Assembly: GCF_014851765.1 (NCBI RefSeq)
Contig: NZ_JACVAI010000003.1
Location: 496,001 to 560,000, forward strand
DNA from: Pseudomonas sp. PDM04
GTDB taxonomy: Bacteria > Pseudomonadota > Gammaproteobacteria > Pseudomonadales > Pseudomonadaceae
Length of the DNA: 64,000 nt
Reading direction: 5' to 3'
In this document: positions 8,582 to 16,683 of the stretch, in pieces
Position numbering within the stretch: the first letter of the stretch is position 1
How the letters are laid out: each line of letters begins with the position of its first letter
Notes under the pieces: generated by a model
Told to the model about the DNA's origin: nothing
Database searches by the model: none
The model's input: only the letters and a program-made list of their open reading frames with translations
Program-made: the position numbers and the translations under genes

Positions 8582-9190
8582 TCAGCGCTGATAGCACGCC
8601 AGGAACATGTCCAGCGCCGACTCCGCGACAGCGGTTTGCCGCTCGGGCGAAAGGCTGGGCTGCCCCATGGAAATCTGCGGCCAGAACGCAAAGGACTTGA
8701 GCAGGCCCTGGACCTGTTGCGCGGCGAACTCCGGATCGACCGGCTTCAGGCGTCCGTCGGCCTGGGCGGCACGAATCCACACGGTCAGGCCTTCCTCGCG
8801 CTGGCCCATCCTGGCGACCATGTCCTGCGCCCGTTCCGGGGAATGGATGGTCGCGGCAATCGCCACGCGAGCCAGGTCGAGAAAGTTGTCATCGCCCAGC
8901 ATGTGCAGTTTCGCCATCAGCATCCGGCGCATCTGCTCGCGCAGGGGCAGGTCGGGGTGGTAGGGCGTTTCCTGTTCGGCGGTCACCCGCGCCCATAACT
9001 GATTGAGGATTTCGGCGAACAACTCTTCCTTGCTCGGGAAGTGGTTGTACACCGTGCGCTTGGACACGCCGGCGGTGGCGGCGATCTTGTCCATGCTGGT
9101 GATATCGAAACCGTTGTCACGGAATTCGGCAATCGCCGCTTGGATGATCGCTTCGCGTTTTCGGTCGGTCAGGCGCTGTGGAGCTGTCAT
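8582..9190 (-). CDS. TetR/AcrR-family repressor
   Basis: A 202-residue regulator starting at the ATG at 9190. The N-terminal helix-turn-helix is typical (AIIQAAIAEFRDNGFDITSMDKIAATAGVSKRTVYNHFPSKEELF, residues about 13-57). The C-terminal half is all helical and binds the unknown ligand; its WIRAAQADGRLKPVDPEFAAQQ segment resembles TetR_C-type domains. It is divergent from the metallo-hydrolase gene, and the space between them carries two similar palindromes (9221-9236 and 9268-9283), so it probably represses itself and its neighbour. Confidence 0.88.
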   Translation of the reverse strand: MTAPQRLTDRKREAIIQAAIAEFRDNGFDITSMDKIAATAGVSKRTVYNHFPSKEELFAEILNQLWARVTAEQETPYHPDLPLREQMRRMLMAKLHMLGDDNFLDLARVAIAATIHSPERAQDMVARMGQREEGLTVWIRAAQADGRLKPVDPEFAAQQVQGLLKSFAFWPQISMGQPSLSPERQTAVAESALDMFLACYQR

Positions 9191-9220
9191 AAGTACGCTT
9201 CGGCAGAAAAAGTCAGGAAT

Positions 9221-9236
9221 TACACTTGGCAGTTTA
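9221..9236. promoter_or_regulatory. Candidate TetR operator 1
   Basis: TACACTTGGCAGTTTA, an imperfect copy of the perfect palindrome at 9268-9283, about 31 bases before the tetR start codon. The conserved core is TACACT-n3/4-CAGT-TA. Confidence 0.55.
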
Positions 9237-9267
9237 CTTGTGATGGTTATTGATGCAACCTTGAAAC

Positions 9268-9283
9268 TACACTGTGCAGTGTA
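9268..9283. promoter_or_regulatory. Candidate TetR operator 2
   Basis: TACACTGTGCAGTGTA is a perfect 7+7 inverted repeat with a 2-base spacer, lying between the divergent tetR and metallo-hydrolase genes. Its size and symmetry fit a TetR dimer site. The distance to the first copy is 47 bases between start points. Confidence 0.65.
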
Positions 9284-9398
9284 ATGTTTTGTTAATCCTG
9301 CCCAGTCAACACTAGAGTGTCCGGCTGATGCGTGCGTGCCTTGGCCATTTATCGTCCATCGCAGACACCGCCTTGCGTGCGGTGCCCTGGAGTCATTC

Positions 9399-10439
9399 AT
9401 GGCCAATGCCACTACCTCTACCGCACCTGAAGCGTCCCGCCAGGTCGATGGCCTTTTCCGCAACCATGCGCCGGTGCAACGGGAAGGCTTTCGCAAAATG
9501 ATGCGCATCCTGTGGAACATGATCTTCCACAAACCGCGCGACACCCGGCCGACCGCTGCGGTCCCGGTGCAACGCCTGACCCATGACGCGCTGATCGCCG
9601 CGCCCAATCACAGCGTCTATCGCCTCGGCCACTCCACCGTATTGCTGAAACTGCAGGACAAATTCTGGATCACCGACCCGGTGTTCGCCGAACGCGCCTC
9701 GCCGTTGCAGTGGCTCGGTCCCAAGCGCTTTCACCAGCCGCCGATCAGCCTGGAAGAACTGCCGCCGATCGAAGCGGTGATCCTGTCCCACGACCACTAC
9801 GACCACCTGGACTACCGGGCGGTCCTGGACCTGGCGGACAAAACCAACTACTTCCTCACCCCGCTGGGCGTGGGCGACACCCTGATCAAGTGGGGCGTCG
9901 ACGCCAGCAAAGTGCGTCAACTGGACTGGTGGCAGGACACCGAAGTGGCGGGCATCCGCTTCGCGGCAACCCCCTCGCAACATTTTTCCGGTCGCGGCCT
10001 GTTCGACAGCAACAGCACGCTGTGGGCGTCGTGGGTGATCATCGACGGTGATACGCGGATTTTCTTCAGCGGCGACAGCGGCTACTTCGATGGCTTCAAA
10101 CGCATCGGCCAACACTACGGCCCGTTCGACCTGACGCTGATGGAAACCGGCGCCTACAACGTCGAATGGCCGCACGTGCACATGCAGCCCGAACAAACCC
10201 TGCAAGCCCACATCGACCTGAAAGGCCGCTGGCTGTTGCCGATCCACAACGGCACTTTCGACCTGGCGATGCACGCCTGGTACGAACCGTTCGACCGGAT
10301 CCTGGCCCTGGCCTGGGATCGCAATGTATCGATCACCACGCCGCAGATGGGGCAGGCGTTCAACGTGATGCATCCACATCGGGGCGACGCCTGGTGGTAT
10401 GAAGTGGAGCAGCAGGTGTATCAGCAGAGCATTGGTTGA
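9399..10439 (+). CDS. Metallo-beta-lactamase-fold hydrolase (NAPE-PLD/UlaG-like)
   Basis: A 346-residue protein from the ATG at 9399, which has CTGGAG upstream. It shows the full metal-binding set of the fold: HDHYDHLDY (His131, His133, Asp135, His136), the FSGDSGYFDGF aspartate region, and a distal His in LLPIHNGTFDLAMHAW. The segment ASPLQWLGPKRFHQPP before the motif and the PSQHFSGRGLFD loop match bacterial relatives of N-acyl-phosphatidylethanolamine phospholipase D. The natural substrate cannot be inferred. There is no signal peptide, but the stretch FRKMMRILWNMIF near residue 30-45 is amphipathic. It is probably controlled by the divergent TetR gene. Confidence 0.85.
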   Translation: MANATTSTAPEASRQVDGLFRNHAPVQREGFRKMMRILWNMIFHKPRDTRPTAAVPVQRLTHDALIAAPNHSVYRLGHSTVLLKLQDKFWITDPVFAERASPLQWLGPKRFHQPPISLEELPPIEAVILSHDHYDHLDYRAVLDLADKTNYFLTPLGVGDTLIKWGVDASKVRQLDWWQDTEVAGIRFAATPSQHFSGRGLFDSNSTLWASWVIIDGDTRIFFSGDSGYFDGFKRIGQHYGPFDLTLMETGAYNVEWPHVHMQPEQTLQAHIDLKGRWLLPIHNGTFDLAMHAWYEPFDRILALAWDRNVSITTPQMGQAFNVMHPHRGDAWWYEVEQQVYQQSIG

Positions 10440-10570
10440 TAGGGCTACCGACAGGCGCGAACTTTCATACGAGCTATGGCGGTAAGTGATGACGGACATT
10501 TCCGGACGCCTCGGTAGGCTGGGAATGCAACGGGACCTCTCCCTCCCGTCATCACAAAGGATTTTTTTTC

Positions 10571-12097
10571 ATGGATGTAAGGCAAAGCGGCCGGCTGATG
10601 TGTCTGGTCATGACGGTTCTTTTTTCACTCCCCAGCACGGCTCATGCACACGCACCCGCACCCGCACCCCCGGTTGAATCAAGGCTGGAATATTTAAGCG
10701 TCGACGAAATCTCCCGGCGGATGGAACGCAACGAGCTGAGTGCGGCAATGTTCGTGCTCTACCTGCAGCGAAGGATCGCCGCCCTCGATAAACAGGGGCC
10801 GAAGATCAACGCCGTGATCGAGCTCAATCCCGAGGCGCTGGCCATCGCCGAGTTCCTGGACCGGGAGCGCAAATCGGGCTACGTGCGCGGTCCGTTGCAT
10901 GGCATCCCGGTACTGCTCAAGGACAACATCGACACCTCCGACCAGATGCAGACCAGCGCGGGCTCACTGGCCATGGTGGGTGACCCGCCGGCCAAGGATG
11001 CGTTTATCGTGCAACGCCTCAGGGAAGCGGGCGCGATCATTCTCGGCAAAACCAACCTCAGTGAATGGGCGGCGTTTCGCGATCCGGCCCTGCCCAGTGG
11101 CTGGAGCGGTCGCGGTGGCCAAACCAGAAACCCTCATCTGTTGAGCGGTGACGTGTGCGGCTCCAGCTCCGGTTCTGCCGCCGCCACCGCCGCTGGGTTC
11201 GCCCCATTGGCTGTCGGAACGGAAACCGCCGGCTCGATCATCTGCCCGGCGTCCCTCAACGGCGTGGTCGGCATCAAGCCGACCGTAGGCCTGTTAAGCC
11301 GCAGCGGCATCATCCCGGTGACCCACAAACTGGACACTCCCGGCCCGATGGCCCGTACCGTTCGCGAGGCTGCCCTGCTACTGAACGCCATGCGTGGCAA
11401 TGACCCCGCCGACCCCGTCAGAAAGCCCCATGGCCAGGACGCCGTGGATTACACCGCCCTGCTGCGCCCCCACACCCTGGTTGGCAAGCGTATCGGCTAC
11501 CCCGCCAAGTTTGATCGCAGCGGCCTGCCGCTGTTGCTCGACCCGCAGTTTTCCCAGGCGCTGGAGCTCATCCAGGCCGCCGGTGCGACCTTGATTCCCG
11601 TGGACCTGAAAGACCCGTCATCGGCTCGGCTGGATGAGGCGTTTCAGATGGGCATCCAACGTGAGTTGCCTCGCTACCTGGCCACACGAACCGGCATTCC
11701 CGCCCAGACCCTGGACGATCTATTACTGTTCAACGCCGCGAACGCCGAAGGCCCTGGACAAGCCACCCTGATCGCCGCCAGCAAAGTGGTGTTTGACGAG
11801 CAGACCTACAACCACCTCTGGGGCATGATTCAAGGTGAAAATGCCGCCGCCATCGATCGCTTGCTGGTCACCCATCACCTCGATGCCCTCGTCTCGGATG
11901 TCGCATCCCCCGCCATGAACGTCGCCCCCCTGGCCGGTTACCCCGGCGTCATGGTGCCCACCGGCATCGACGAAGAGGGCGCCCCGACCTCGATCTTCTT
12001 CTACGGCCCGCGCTGGAGCGAGGCCCGGCTTCTGGCGTTGGCGTATGGTTATGAACAGGTTTCCAATGCGCGGCGGGCGCCGGAGTTCAAGCCATAA
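10571..12097 (+). CDS. Exported amidase-signature family hydrolase
   Basis: A 508-residue protein with AAAGGA before the ATG and a likely signal peptide (LMCLVMTVLFSLPSTAHAHA). The amidase catalytic triad is complete: Lys117 (VLLKDNID), cis-Ser198 in GSSSGSAAA, and the nucleophile Ser222 in GTETAGSIICPAS. The residue spacing fits the family. It hydrolyses a carbon-nitrogen amide bond; the GatA-like body is shared by many amidases, so the substrate is open. An exported amidase is less common than the cytoplasmic GatA type. It has no operon partner, since both neighbours are separated or opposite. Confidence 0.88.
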   Translation: MDVRQSGRLMCLVMTVLFSLPSTAHAHAPAPAPPVESRLEYLSVDEISRRMERNELSAAMFVLYLQRRIAALDKQGPKINAVIELNPEALAIAEFLDRERKSGYVRGPLHGIPVLLKDNIDTSDQMQTSAGSLAMVGDPPAKDAFIVQRLREAGAIILGKTNLSEWAAFRDPALPSGWSGRGGQTRNPHLLSGDVCGSSSGSAAATAAGFAPLAVGTETAGSIICPASLNGVVGIKPTVGLLSRSGIIPVTHKLDTPGPMARTVREAALLLNAMRGNDPADPVRKPHGQDAVDYTALLRPHTLVGKRIGYPAKFDRSGLPLLLDPQFSQALELIQAAGATLIPVDLKDPSSARLDEAFQMGIQRELPRYLATRTGIPAQTLDDLLLFNAANAEGPGQATLIAASKVVFDEQTYNHLWGMIQGENAAAIDRLLVTHHLDALVSDVASPAMNVAPLAGYPGVMVPTGIDEEGAPTSIFFYGPRWSEARLLALAYGYEQVSNARRAPEFKP

Positions 12098-12121
12098 CCA
12101 GTGTTTTACAGGCTGCACTTG

Positions 12122-12370
12122 TCAGGCGAACACCACCTCAATCAGCCCCTCTTTTCTGGATCGGGGGGCCGACTTGACCACGATTTGAACGTCCCACCCC
12201 AGCAACGACAGGCATTCCATCATCTTGGCTTCGCTGATACCGCGAAACTTTCCGCGTAGCATTTCAGACAGTTTGGGTTGGGACAGGCCGAGGATTTCGG
12301 ATGCTTGAACTTGGGTCAGATGGCGAGCCTTGATGATTTCGCCAATTTTTGCCGCCAGCCAACCAATAAT
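12122..12370 (-). pseudogene. XRE-type antitoxin-like gene, 5'-truncated
   Basis: Reading the minus strand from 12370 gives about 82 residues with a helix-turn-helix of the HTH_37/HigA-like type: KIGEIIKARHLTQVQASEILGL followed by SQPKLSEMLRGKFRGISEAKMM and a LGWDVQIVVK tail. The frame begins right after a TGA stop (12371-12373) with no ATG or GTG at a sensible place. The family's usual N-terminal stretch of about 20 residues before the helix is missing. I read it as a decayed antitoxin, although a rare start codon (ATT or CTG) cannot be excluded. No toxin gene is beside it. Confidence 0.6.
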
Positions 12371-12379
12371 TCATCTCAC

Positions 12380-12694
12380 TCAACCATTCACAAATTCCGC
12401 CTGCCCTCGCGATTCCGCCTCCGCACCTTTCCCACCGATCACCCGCCCCGGCGCAAACCCCGGGAAGAACATCAGCCCCTCGGACTCAAAGCGATAGGCC
12501 AGCGCCAAGCGGTCGGCGTCCGCCACCTCGCGCCGGGCCTCGAACCGTTCGATTTCGGCCTCCGCCACCCCGGTCTCCCGCGATAACTCATCAACACTCC
12601 AGCCCAGCATCGCCCGGGCCTGGGCGCAATGGGTGGGGGTGAATTGGAAGAGGGCGATACGTTCCAGGGTGATTTTCATCGCATAAGAGGCCAT
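12380..12694 (-). CDS. XRE-like helix-turn-helix protein
   Basis: A 104-residue protein. GGAG lies seven bases before the ATG at 12694; an internal ATG at 12679 is an alternative. The helix-turn-helix reads CAQARAMLGWSVDELSRETGVAEAEIERFEARREVADADRLALAYRFESEGLMFFPG, a layout used by small Cro/C1-type regulators whose second helix ends in FE. The tail is short and charged. Targets are unknown. It is immediately upstream of the truncated antitoxin-like frame and may once have formed a unit with it. Confidence 0.65.
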   Translation of the reverse strand: MASYAMKITLERIALFQFTPTHCAQARAMLGWSVDELSRETGVAEAEIERFEARREVADADRLALAYRFESEGLMFFPGFAPGRVIGGKGAEAESRGQAEFVNG

Positions 12695-12787
12695 GGTGTG
12701 CTCCGGGCTCGAGAGTGCTGATCCAAAATGTACTGTGTTTTTGTACAGTTGTTTTCGGCCCGGATCAAATTGATTTTTTGTTTTTTT

Positions 12788-13555
12788 CTAGTTTGCCTCC
12801 GCCATCCAGACGGACGGTGCATGGCCCAGCACACGCCGGAACATGGTCGAGAAGGCCGCCGGGCTGTCATAGCCGAAGTCCAGCGCAATACGCGTCACCG
12901 GCTCACCCACGGCCAGTCGGGCAAGCGCCAGCACTACACAGGCACGCTGTCGCCATTGGCTGAAGCTCAGGCCGGTTTGCTGGCGAAACAGGCGATTGAA
13001 CGTGCGCAGACTGACGTGCATTTGACTCGCCCATTGTTGCGGCGACTGATGAGCATCGGGCCGCTGCAAAAACAGCTGGCACAACCCGAGCAGGCGCGGC
13101 TCCTCGGGCAACGGAATGTGCAACGGCAGGTGAGCACTGCGCGCCAGTTCGTGCAGCAGCAGATCGATCAATGCCCCATCGCGGCCGGTCTCGTCGTACA
13201 CCTGCGCCACCTCTGCGGCCTCCATCAACAAGTGCCGCATCAACGGCGAGACATTGATCACCTGACAACGGCCGCCCAGGTCCACCACCCCCGGCTCGAT
13301 GTACACACTGCGCGTGCTCACCCCCAGCATCAACACCTCGTGTGCCATCCCCGGTGGTATCCACACTGCCCGTTGTGGCGGCACCACCCAATTGCCGTCG
13401 TGCGTGCTCACCTGCATCACCCCGGTGGCGCCGTACAATAATTGCGCCCTGCGATGTGTATGACGTGGCAACACCTGGCCGTAGGCGTAATCCGTACCGA
13501 TCGCGACCACCCGCCGGGGCGTGTCGTCCAGCACATCAATCGAAACATTGCGCAT
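12788..13555 (-). CDS. AraC-family transcriptional regulator
   Basis: A 255-residue regulator. The N-terminal half is a cupin sensor (YGQVLPRHTHRRAQLLYGATGVMQVSTHDGNWVVPPQRAVWIPPGMAHEV), and the C-terminal half has two helix-turn-helix motifs (WASQMHVSLRTFNRLFRQQTGLSFSQWRQ and RIALDFGYDSPAAFSTMFRRVLGHAPS). This AraC type often controls a divergent exporter gene in response to a small ligand. The exporter at 13667 begins 111 bases away in the opposite direction, so it is the probable target. Confidence 0.88.
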   Translation of the reverse strand: MRNVSIDVLDDTPRRVVAIGTDYAYGQVLPRHTHRRAQLLYGATGVMQVSTHDGNWVVPPQRAVWIPPGMAHEVLMLGVSTRSVYIEPGVVDLGGRCQVINVSPLMRHLLMEAAEVAQVYDETGRDGALIDLLLHELARSAHLPLHIPLPEEPRLLGLCQLFLQRPDAHQSPQQWASQMHVSLRTFNRLFRQQTGLSFSQWRQRACVVLALARLAVGEPVTRIALDFGYDSPAAFSTMFRRVLGHAPSVWMAEAN

Positions 13556-13666
13556 CGGGCGGCTCCCACGTTTGGCGTAAACGCGAACATTATTGGCCTA
13601 TTTGCTGAGGTCGGCCAAGCCACTTCACTCTATCGTCGAGCGCTCTCAATCCGATGGAAGCCCGTG

Positions 13667-14482
13667 ATGTCCTACCTCTTGCTGACACTCTTCGGCTGCA
13701 TGACTGGCGTCACTGCGGTGTTATTTGGCTTTGGTGGTGGTTTCGTCGTGGTGCCCTTGCTGTACCGCATGCTCATGGCCCATCACGCGGTCGACGATCC
13801 GCTGGGGCAATCGGCGATGCACATCGCCGTCGCCACCTCGACCTGCGTGATGATCGTCAATGCGCTGGTCGCCACCGGAAAGCATCGACGCGCGGGCAAT
13901 CTGGTTCGCCATTACCTGTGGCCATTGGGCGGGTTCATTGCGATGGGTGCCGTACTGGGGGCCGTTGCGGCGACCTGGGTCAGCGGTGAGGTGATTCGGT
14001 ACGCCTTCATCGCCTACCTGGGCTTGACCATTGTGGATTGCCTGTTCAGGCACGGGTTTCTCACGCCGTCTGGCACCGGCAACACACGTCGATTGGGCCG
14101 AGCAGAAGTATCTGTCGGTGGCGTAGGAATCGGCGTCATCGCTACGTTTCTTGGCGTGGGGGGCAGCGTCATGACGGTCCCATTATTGCGTCGATGCGGG
14201 TTGAGCATGAATCAAGCGACCTCGATGGCGAACCCGCTGAGCCTGCCGGTGGCGGTGGCCGGTACGCTGACCTACCTGTCGATGGCAGGATTCGGGGCGC
14301 ATGATCTGGGGCCGTGGTTTATCGGGTATGTGGATCTGCTGGCGTTTGCGGTGTTGACCGTGGGGTCGATGCTGGGGATTCGATTGGCCACACGCTGGAT
14401 TGGTCGAATTCCGGACCGGATCCATGCGCGGGTGTATGTCGGGTTGCTGGTTCTGGTCATGATCAGCATGGGCCTGAACTGA
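13667..14482 (+). CDS. TSUP (TauE/SafE) family membrane transporter
   Basis: A 271-residue membrane protein started at the ATG at 13667 (GATGGAAG upstream). It has two homologous halves, each opening with a Gly-rich helix: GCMTGVTAVLFGFGGGFVVVPLL and VGIGVIATFLGVGGSVMTVPLL. These duplicated GxGGG...VPLL motifs define the TSUP family, thought to export sulfite, sulfoacetate or related organic anions. About eight hydrophobic spans are visible. The divergent AraC gene probably regulates it. Confidence 0.88.
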   Translation: MSYLLLTLFGCMTGVTAVLFGFGGGFVVVPLLYRMLMAHHAVDDPLGQSAMHIAVATSTCVMIVNALVATGKHRRAGNLVRHYLWPLGGFIAMGAVLGAVAATWVSGEVIRYAFIAYLGLTIVDCLFRHGFLTPSGTGNTRRLGRAEVSVGGVGIGVIATFLGVGGSVMTVPLLRRCGLSMNQATSMANPLSLPVAVAGTLTYLSMAGFGAHDLGPWFIGYVDLLAFAVLTVGSMLGIRLATRWIGRIPDRIHARVYVGLLVLVMISMGLN

Positions 14483-14488
14483 AGGCTG

Positions 14489-15466
14489 CTATGTCGCCTC
14501 CAGCCCCGGCGCCTCCCGAATAATGAAGTGATCCAGGTTCTCGATGTTCGCGCTGAACACCCCGAACGTCTGCTCGGGGTTTTTCTTGCTCGGCACCTGC
14601 GTCAACGCCGGCGTCACGCCATAAAAGAAGCAATACAACTCGGCCTCGCTGTCGATGGCATGCTTGATCTCTTGCAGAAACGCTTTGCGCTTGCGGTAAC
14701 CCTCGATCAACTTTTTGCTGAGGTAGACGTTCACCGAATACGGTTTTTTTTTCGCCTCGTCCGCCTGCTTGAACCACACCTTCTGCTCGAAATCGATGCG
14801 AAAGCTCTGGGTGTAATCCTTGATCTGTTTGATCCGGCCCCAGTAAATCAGCCCCTTGTTGTCCGTCAGGTACTCGATCTTCTTGAAGAACGAAGCGTAC
14901 GGCGCCGTGTGCTCGCCCACCTTCAGCGGCATGCGCTTGAGCAGCTCCTTGTCGGTGAAGTTCGAGACGAAACACTCCACCGGATGGGCAAAGACACTGG
15001 TCTTGTCCGGCGACGACTCGCGGCCCGATGTCTGCGCAAGGGAAGCTGAAGGGGAGGGCGCCGGCGCATCTTGGGCATCCGTTGCCGCGACCGCCGGGCT
15101 CGACGGCCTGCGCACATACTGACGCCGGGTCAGCAACAGCTCTGACGGAAAATACTCCTCACGCCCGTCATCCGTTTCCGCACCGTCCACCCCCGACGCC
15201 TTGAGGCTGGCATAAGGGCAATCCGCCACATGCCGCGTGCCCGGCGTGTTCTTGAAGTGCGGGGTGCGCACGTAGTTCACGTTCTTGGCATTGAACGTCG
15301 TCAGCACATTCGTCGCCTCAAACGCCGCCCGGCAACGGTCATTGGGGCATTGAAAGTGTTCCTTGGCGGAATCGAATGCCAGCGTCTCGTCGAAATTCAA
15401 ATCGCGCACGTCATAGATCGACAACTTGTCGTCGAGGCTGAGGCAGTAGGCGAGATCGAATTTCAT
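14489..15466 (-). CDS. Hypothetical protein with a Cys/His putative metal site
   Basis: A 325-residue protein from the ATG at 15466. Near the N-terminus it has CPNDRC (about residues 39-44), then HFKNTPGTRHVADC, a C-x4-C...H...H-x3-C pattern that could bind zinc, as in CoiA-like or restriction-associated ribbons. A Pro/Ala/Ser-rich linker (about residues 120-155) follows. The lysine- and aromatic-rich C-terminal domain (VSNFTDKELLKRMPL ... KKIEYLTDNKGLIYWGRIKQI ... YCFFYGVTP) has alternating beta-strand character. I cannot assign a family. Convergent with the TSUP gene. The 30 bases around its start codon recur almost unchanged at 23792-23821. Confidence 0.6.
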   Translation of the reverse strand: MKFDLAYCLSLDDKLSIYDVRDLNFDETLAFDSAKEHFQCPNDRCRAAFEATNVLTTFNAKNVNYVRTPHFKNTPGTRHVADCPYASLKASGVDGAETDDGREEYFPSELLLTRRQYVRRPSSPAVAATDAQDAPAPSPSASLAQTSGRESSPDKTSVFAHPVECFVSNFTDKELLKRMPLKVGEHTAPYASFFKKIEYLTDNKGLIYWGRIKQIKDYTQSFRIDFEQKVWFKQADEAKKKPYSVNVYLSKKLIEGYRKRKAFLQEIKHAIDSEAELYCFFYGVTPALTQVPSKKNPEQTFGVFSANIENLDHFIIREAPGLEAT

Positions 15467-15670
15467 GACAGGCTCGGGTCCTTGAGAGGGAAGGCTATTA
15501 ATAGCGGCAGGCGGGTCGGGTTGCACTCACTGAATTCACACACTGCCAATTTGCGGAAGCGGACGTGCTCGCGACAAATCCGAGGACATGCCCGTTCTTC
15601 ATCGATGTCATCGCCTCCACAAAGGCACCATCGCAGAGAAGACAAGCGGTATTGAAGTCAGTCTGTATAT

Positions 15671-15687
15671 ATGTATACTGAAATACA
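15671..15687. promoter_or_regulatory. Candidate GntR operator upstream of its own gene
   Basis: ATGTATACTG overlaps a 5+5 inverted repeat TGTAT-n6-ATACA, 45-60 bases before the gntR start. The 8-mer ATGTATAC recurs at 16431 before the transport operon. FCD-type GntR proteins recognise TnGTnnnACnA-like palindromes. Confidence 0.5.
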
Positions 15688-15731
15688 TTGAGATCATTGC
15701 TCTGCCCATTGGGTTAAAAGGTAAACAGGTA

Positions 15732-16379
15732 ATGGCACTTTCCAAATTTCCGGTCGTAGCCAATGAGCGGTCCCGCACGCTGGGGGATCAGGTCGCCGAC
15801 TCTATCGTCAGCGCGGCGATTCATGGGGATCTGGCTCCGGGTGCCCGGCTCATTGAGGTAGAGCTGGCAGAAGCCTTTGGCGTCAGTCGGGTGCCGGTGC
15901 GCGAAGCCCTCAAGACCCTCGAAAGCCAGGGTATCGTCGTGACGACCAACCGCGAATTGTGCCTGGTGGACGTGGATCGTGAATCCCTTGAGCAAATGCT
16001 TTCGGTTCGCGTCGTACTGGAGAACCATGCGGTCGAATTGGCAATGGCCGCCATTGCCAAGGACCCACGATTGCTCGAACCCTTCGAAGATGCCCTGTTC
16101 AATTTGCAGGGCGCCATCCGCAAGGGCTCTGCATTCCTGGCCGCCCAGGCGGACATGGACTTTCATCGTGCTATCTATTTGGCCAGCGGCAACCGAACGC
16201 TTTTGGACATTTGGGACAAGATGTCGCGCAAAATCCTCATCGCAGTCGGTTTGAGGGTTCCCAATACCAAGGTGTATGAAGACCACGAAAAGCTGCTGAG
16301 CATTCTCAAGAGCAACGACTCGGTGAAATTCAAGGAAGCGCTCTTGCCGCATGTTCAGGAGTGCCTCACCGTCGAATAG
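15732..16379 (+). CDS. GntR-family (FCD domain) transcriptional regulator
   Basis: A 215-residue regulator from the ATG at 15732. The N-terminal winged helix is clear (GDQVADSIVSAAIHGDLAPGARLIEVELAEAFGVSRVPVREALKTLESQGIV). The helical FCD ligand domain follows (LEQMLSVRVVLENHAVELAMAAIA ... ADMDFHRAIYLASGNRTLLDIWDKM), including the FHRAIYLASGN metal-site motif of the FadR/VanR branch. Such proteins usually bind small carboxylates or amino acids. It lies just upstream of, and in the same direction as, an amino-acid ABC transporter and three catabolic genes, and shares a palindromic motif with their promoter region. Confidence 0.88.
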   Translation: MALSKFPVVANERSRTLGDQVADSIVSAAIHGDLAPGARLIEVELAEAFGVSRVPVREALKTLESQGIVVTTNRELCLVDVDRESLEQMLSVRVVLENHAVELAMAAIAKDPRLLEPFEDALFNLQGAIRKGSAFLAAQADMDFHRAIYLASGNRTLLDIWDKMSRKILIAVGLRVPNTKVYEDHEKLLSILKSNDSVKFKEALLPHVQECLTVE

Positions 16380-16683
16380 CCAAGCGCTCAAAGCGAAATC
16401 ACCCGTCGTGGTGATTTTTTTGGACTACCAATGTATACAAGAGTACAGGAGGACATGTATCAAGCTTTAAACGTCCAATGTCGCCCGTTTGGCATCTGCC
16501 CTGCCAAAGACTGACGCCATGGTCGGACCTGCGCCACTGGGCGTAGCTTAAGCAACAACAAGATTCGAGCGGACTGCAGAGCCGCCTCTATAAAGCCCTG
16601 TGAGTACCGTAGCAACGACTTTGTAACTGCCACCCAACGGTTCCAACAATTTCAACTAATCACGTTCGGTAGGGAATTTAGTC
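16380..16683 (+). promoter_or_regulatory. Promoter region of the transport/catabolic operon
   Basis: This 304-base gap holds the gntR terminator (16396-16421) and an 8-base perfect palindrome TGTATACA at 16432-16439 within ATGTATACAA, a candidate GntR operator. A second weaker half, ATGTATC, lies at about 16455. I see no small gene in it. A ribosome binding site AGGGA precedes the binding-protein gene. Confidence 0.5.
16396..16421 (+). terminator. Rho-independent terminator after gntR
   Basis: AAATCACC and GGTGATTT form an 8-bp stem around a 6-base loop, and the run of T follows directly. Confidence 0.8.

Noticed and set aside
15463..15645. Small minus-strand frame before the unknown gene
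   Set aside because: No family resemblance apart from a short ending similar to immunity B; I treat it as a possible relic, not a gene.
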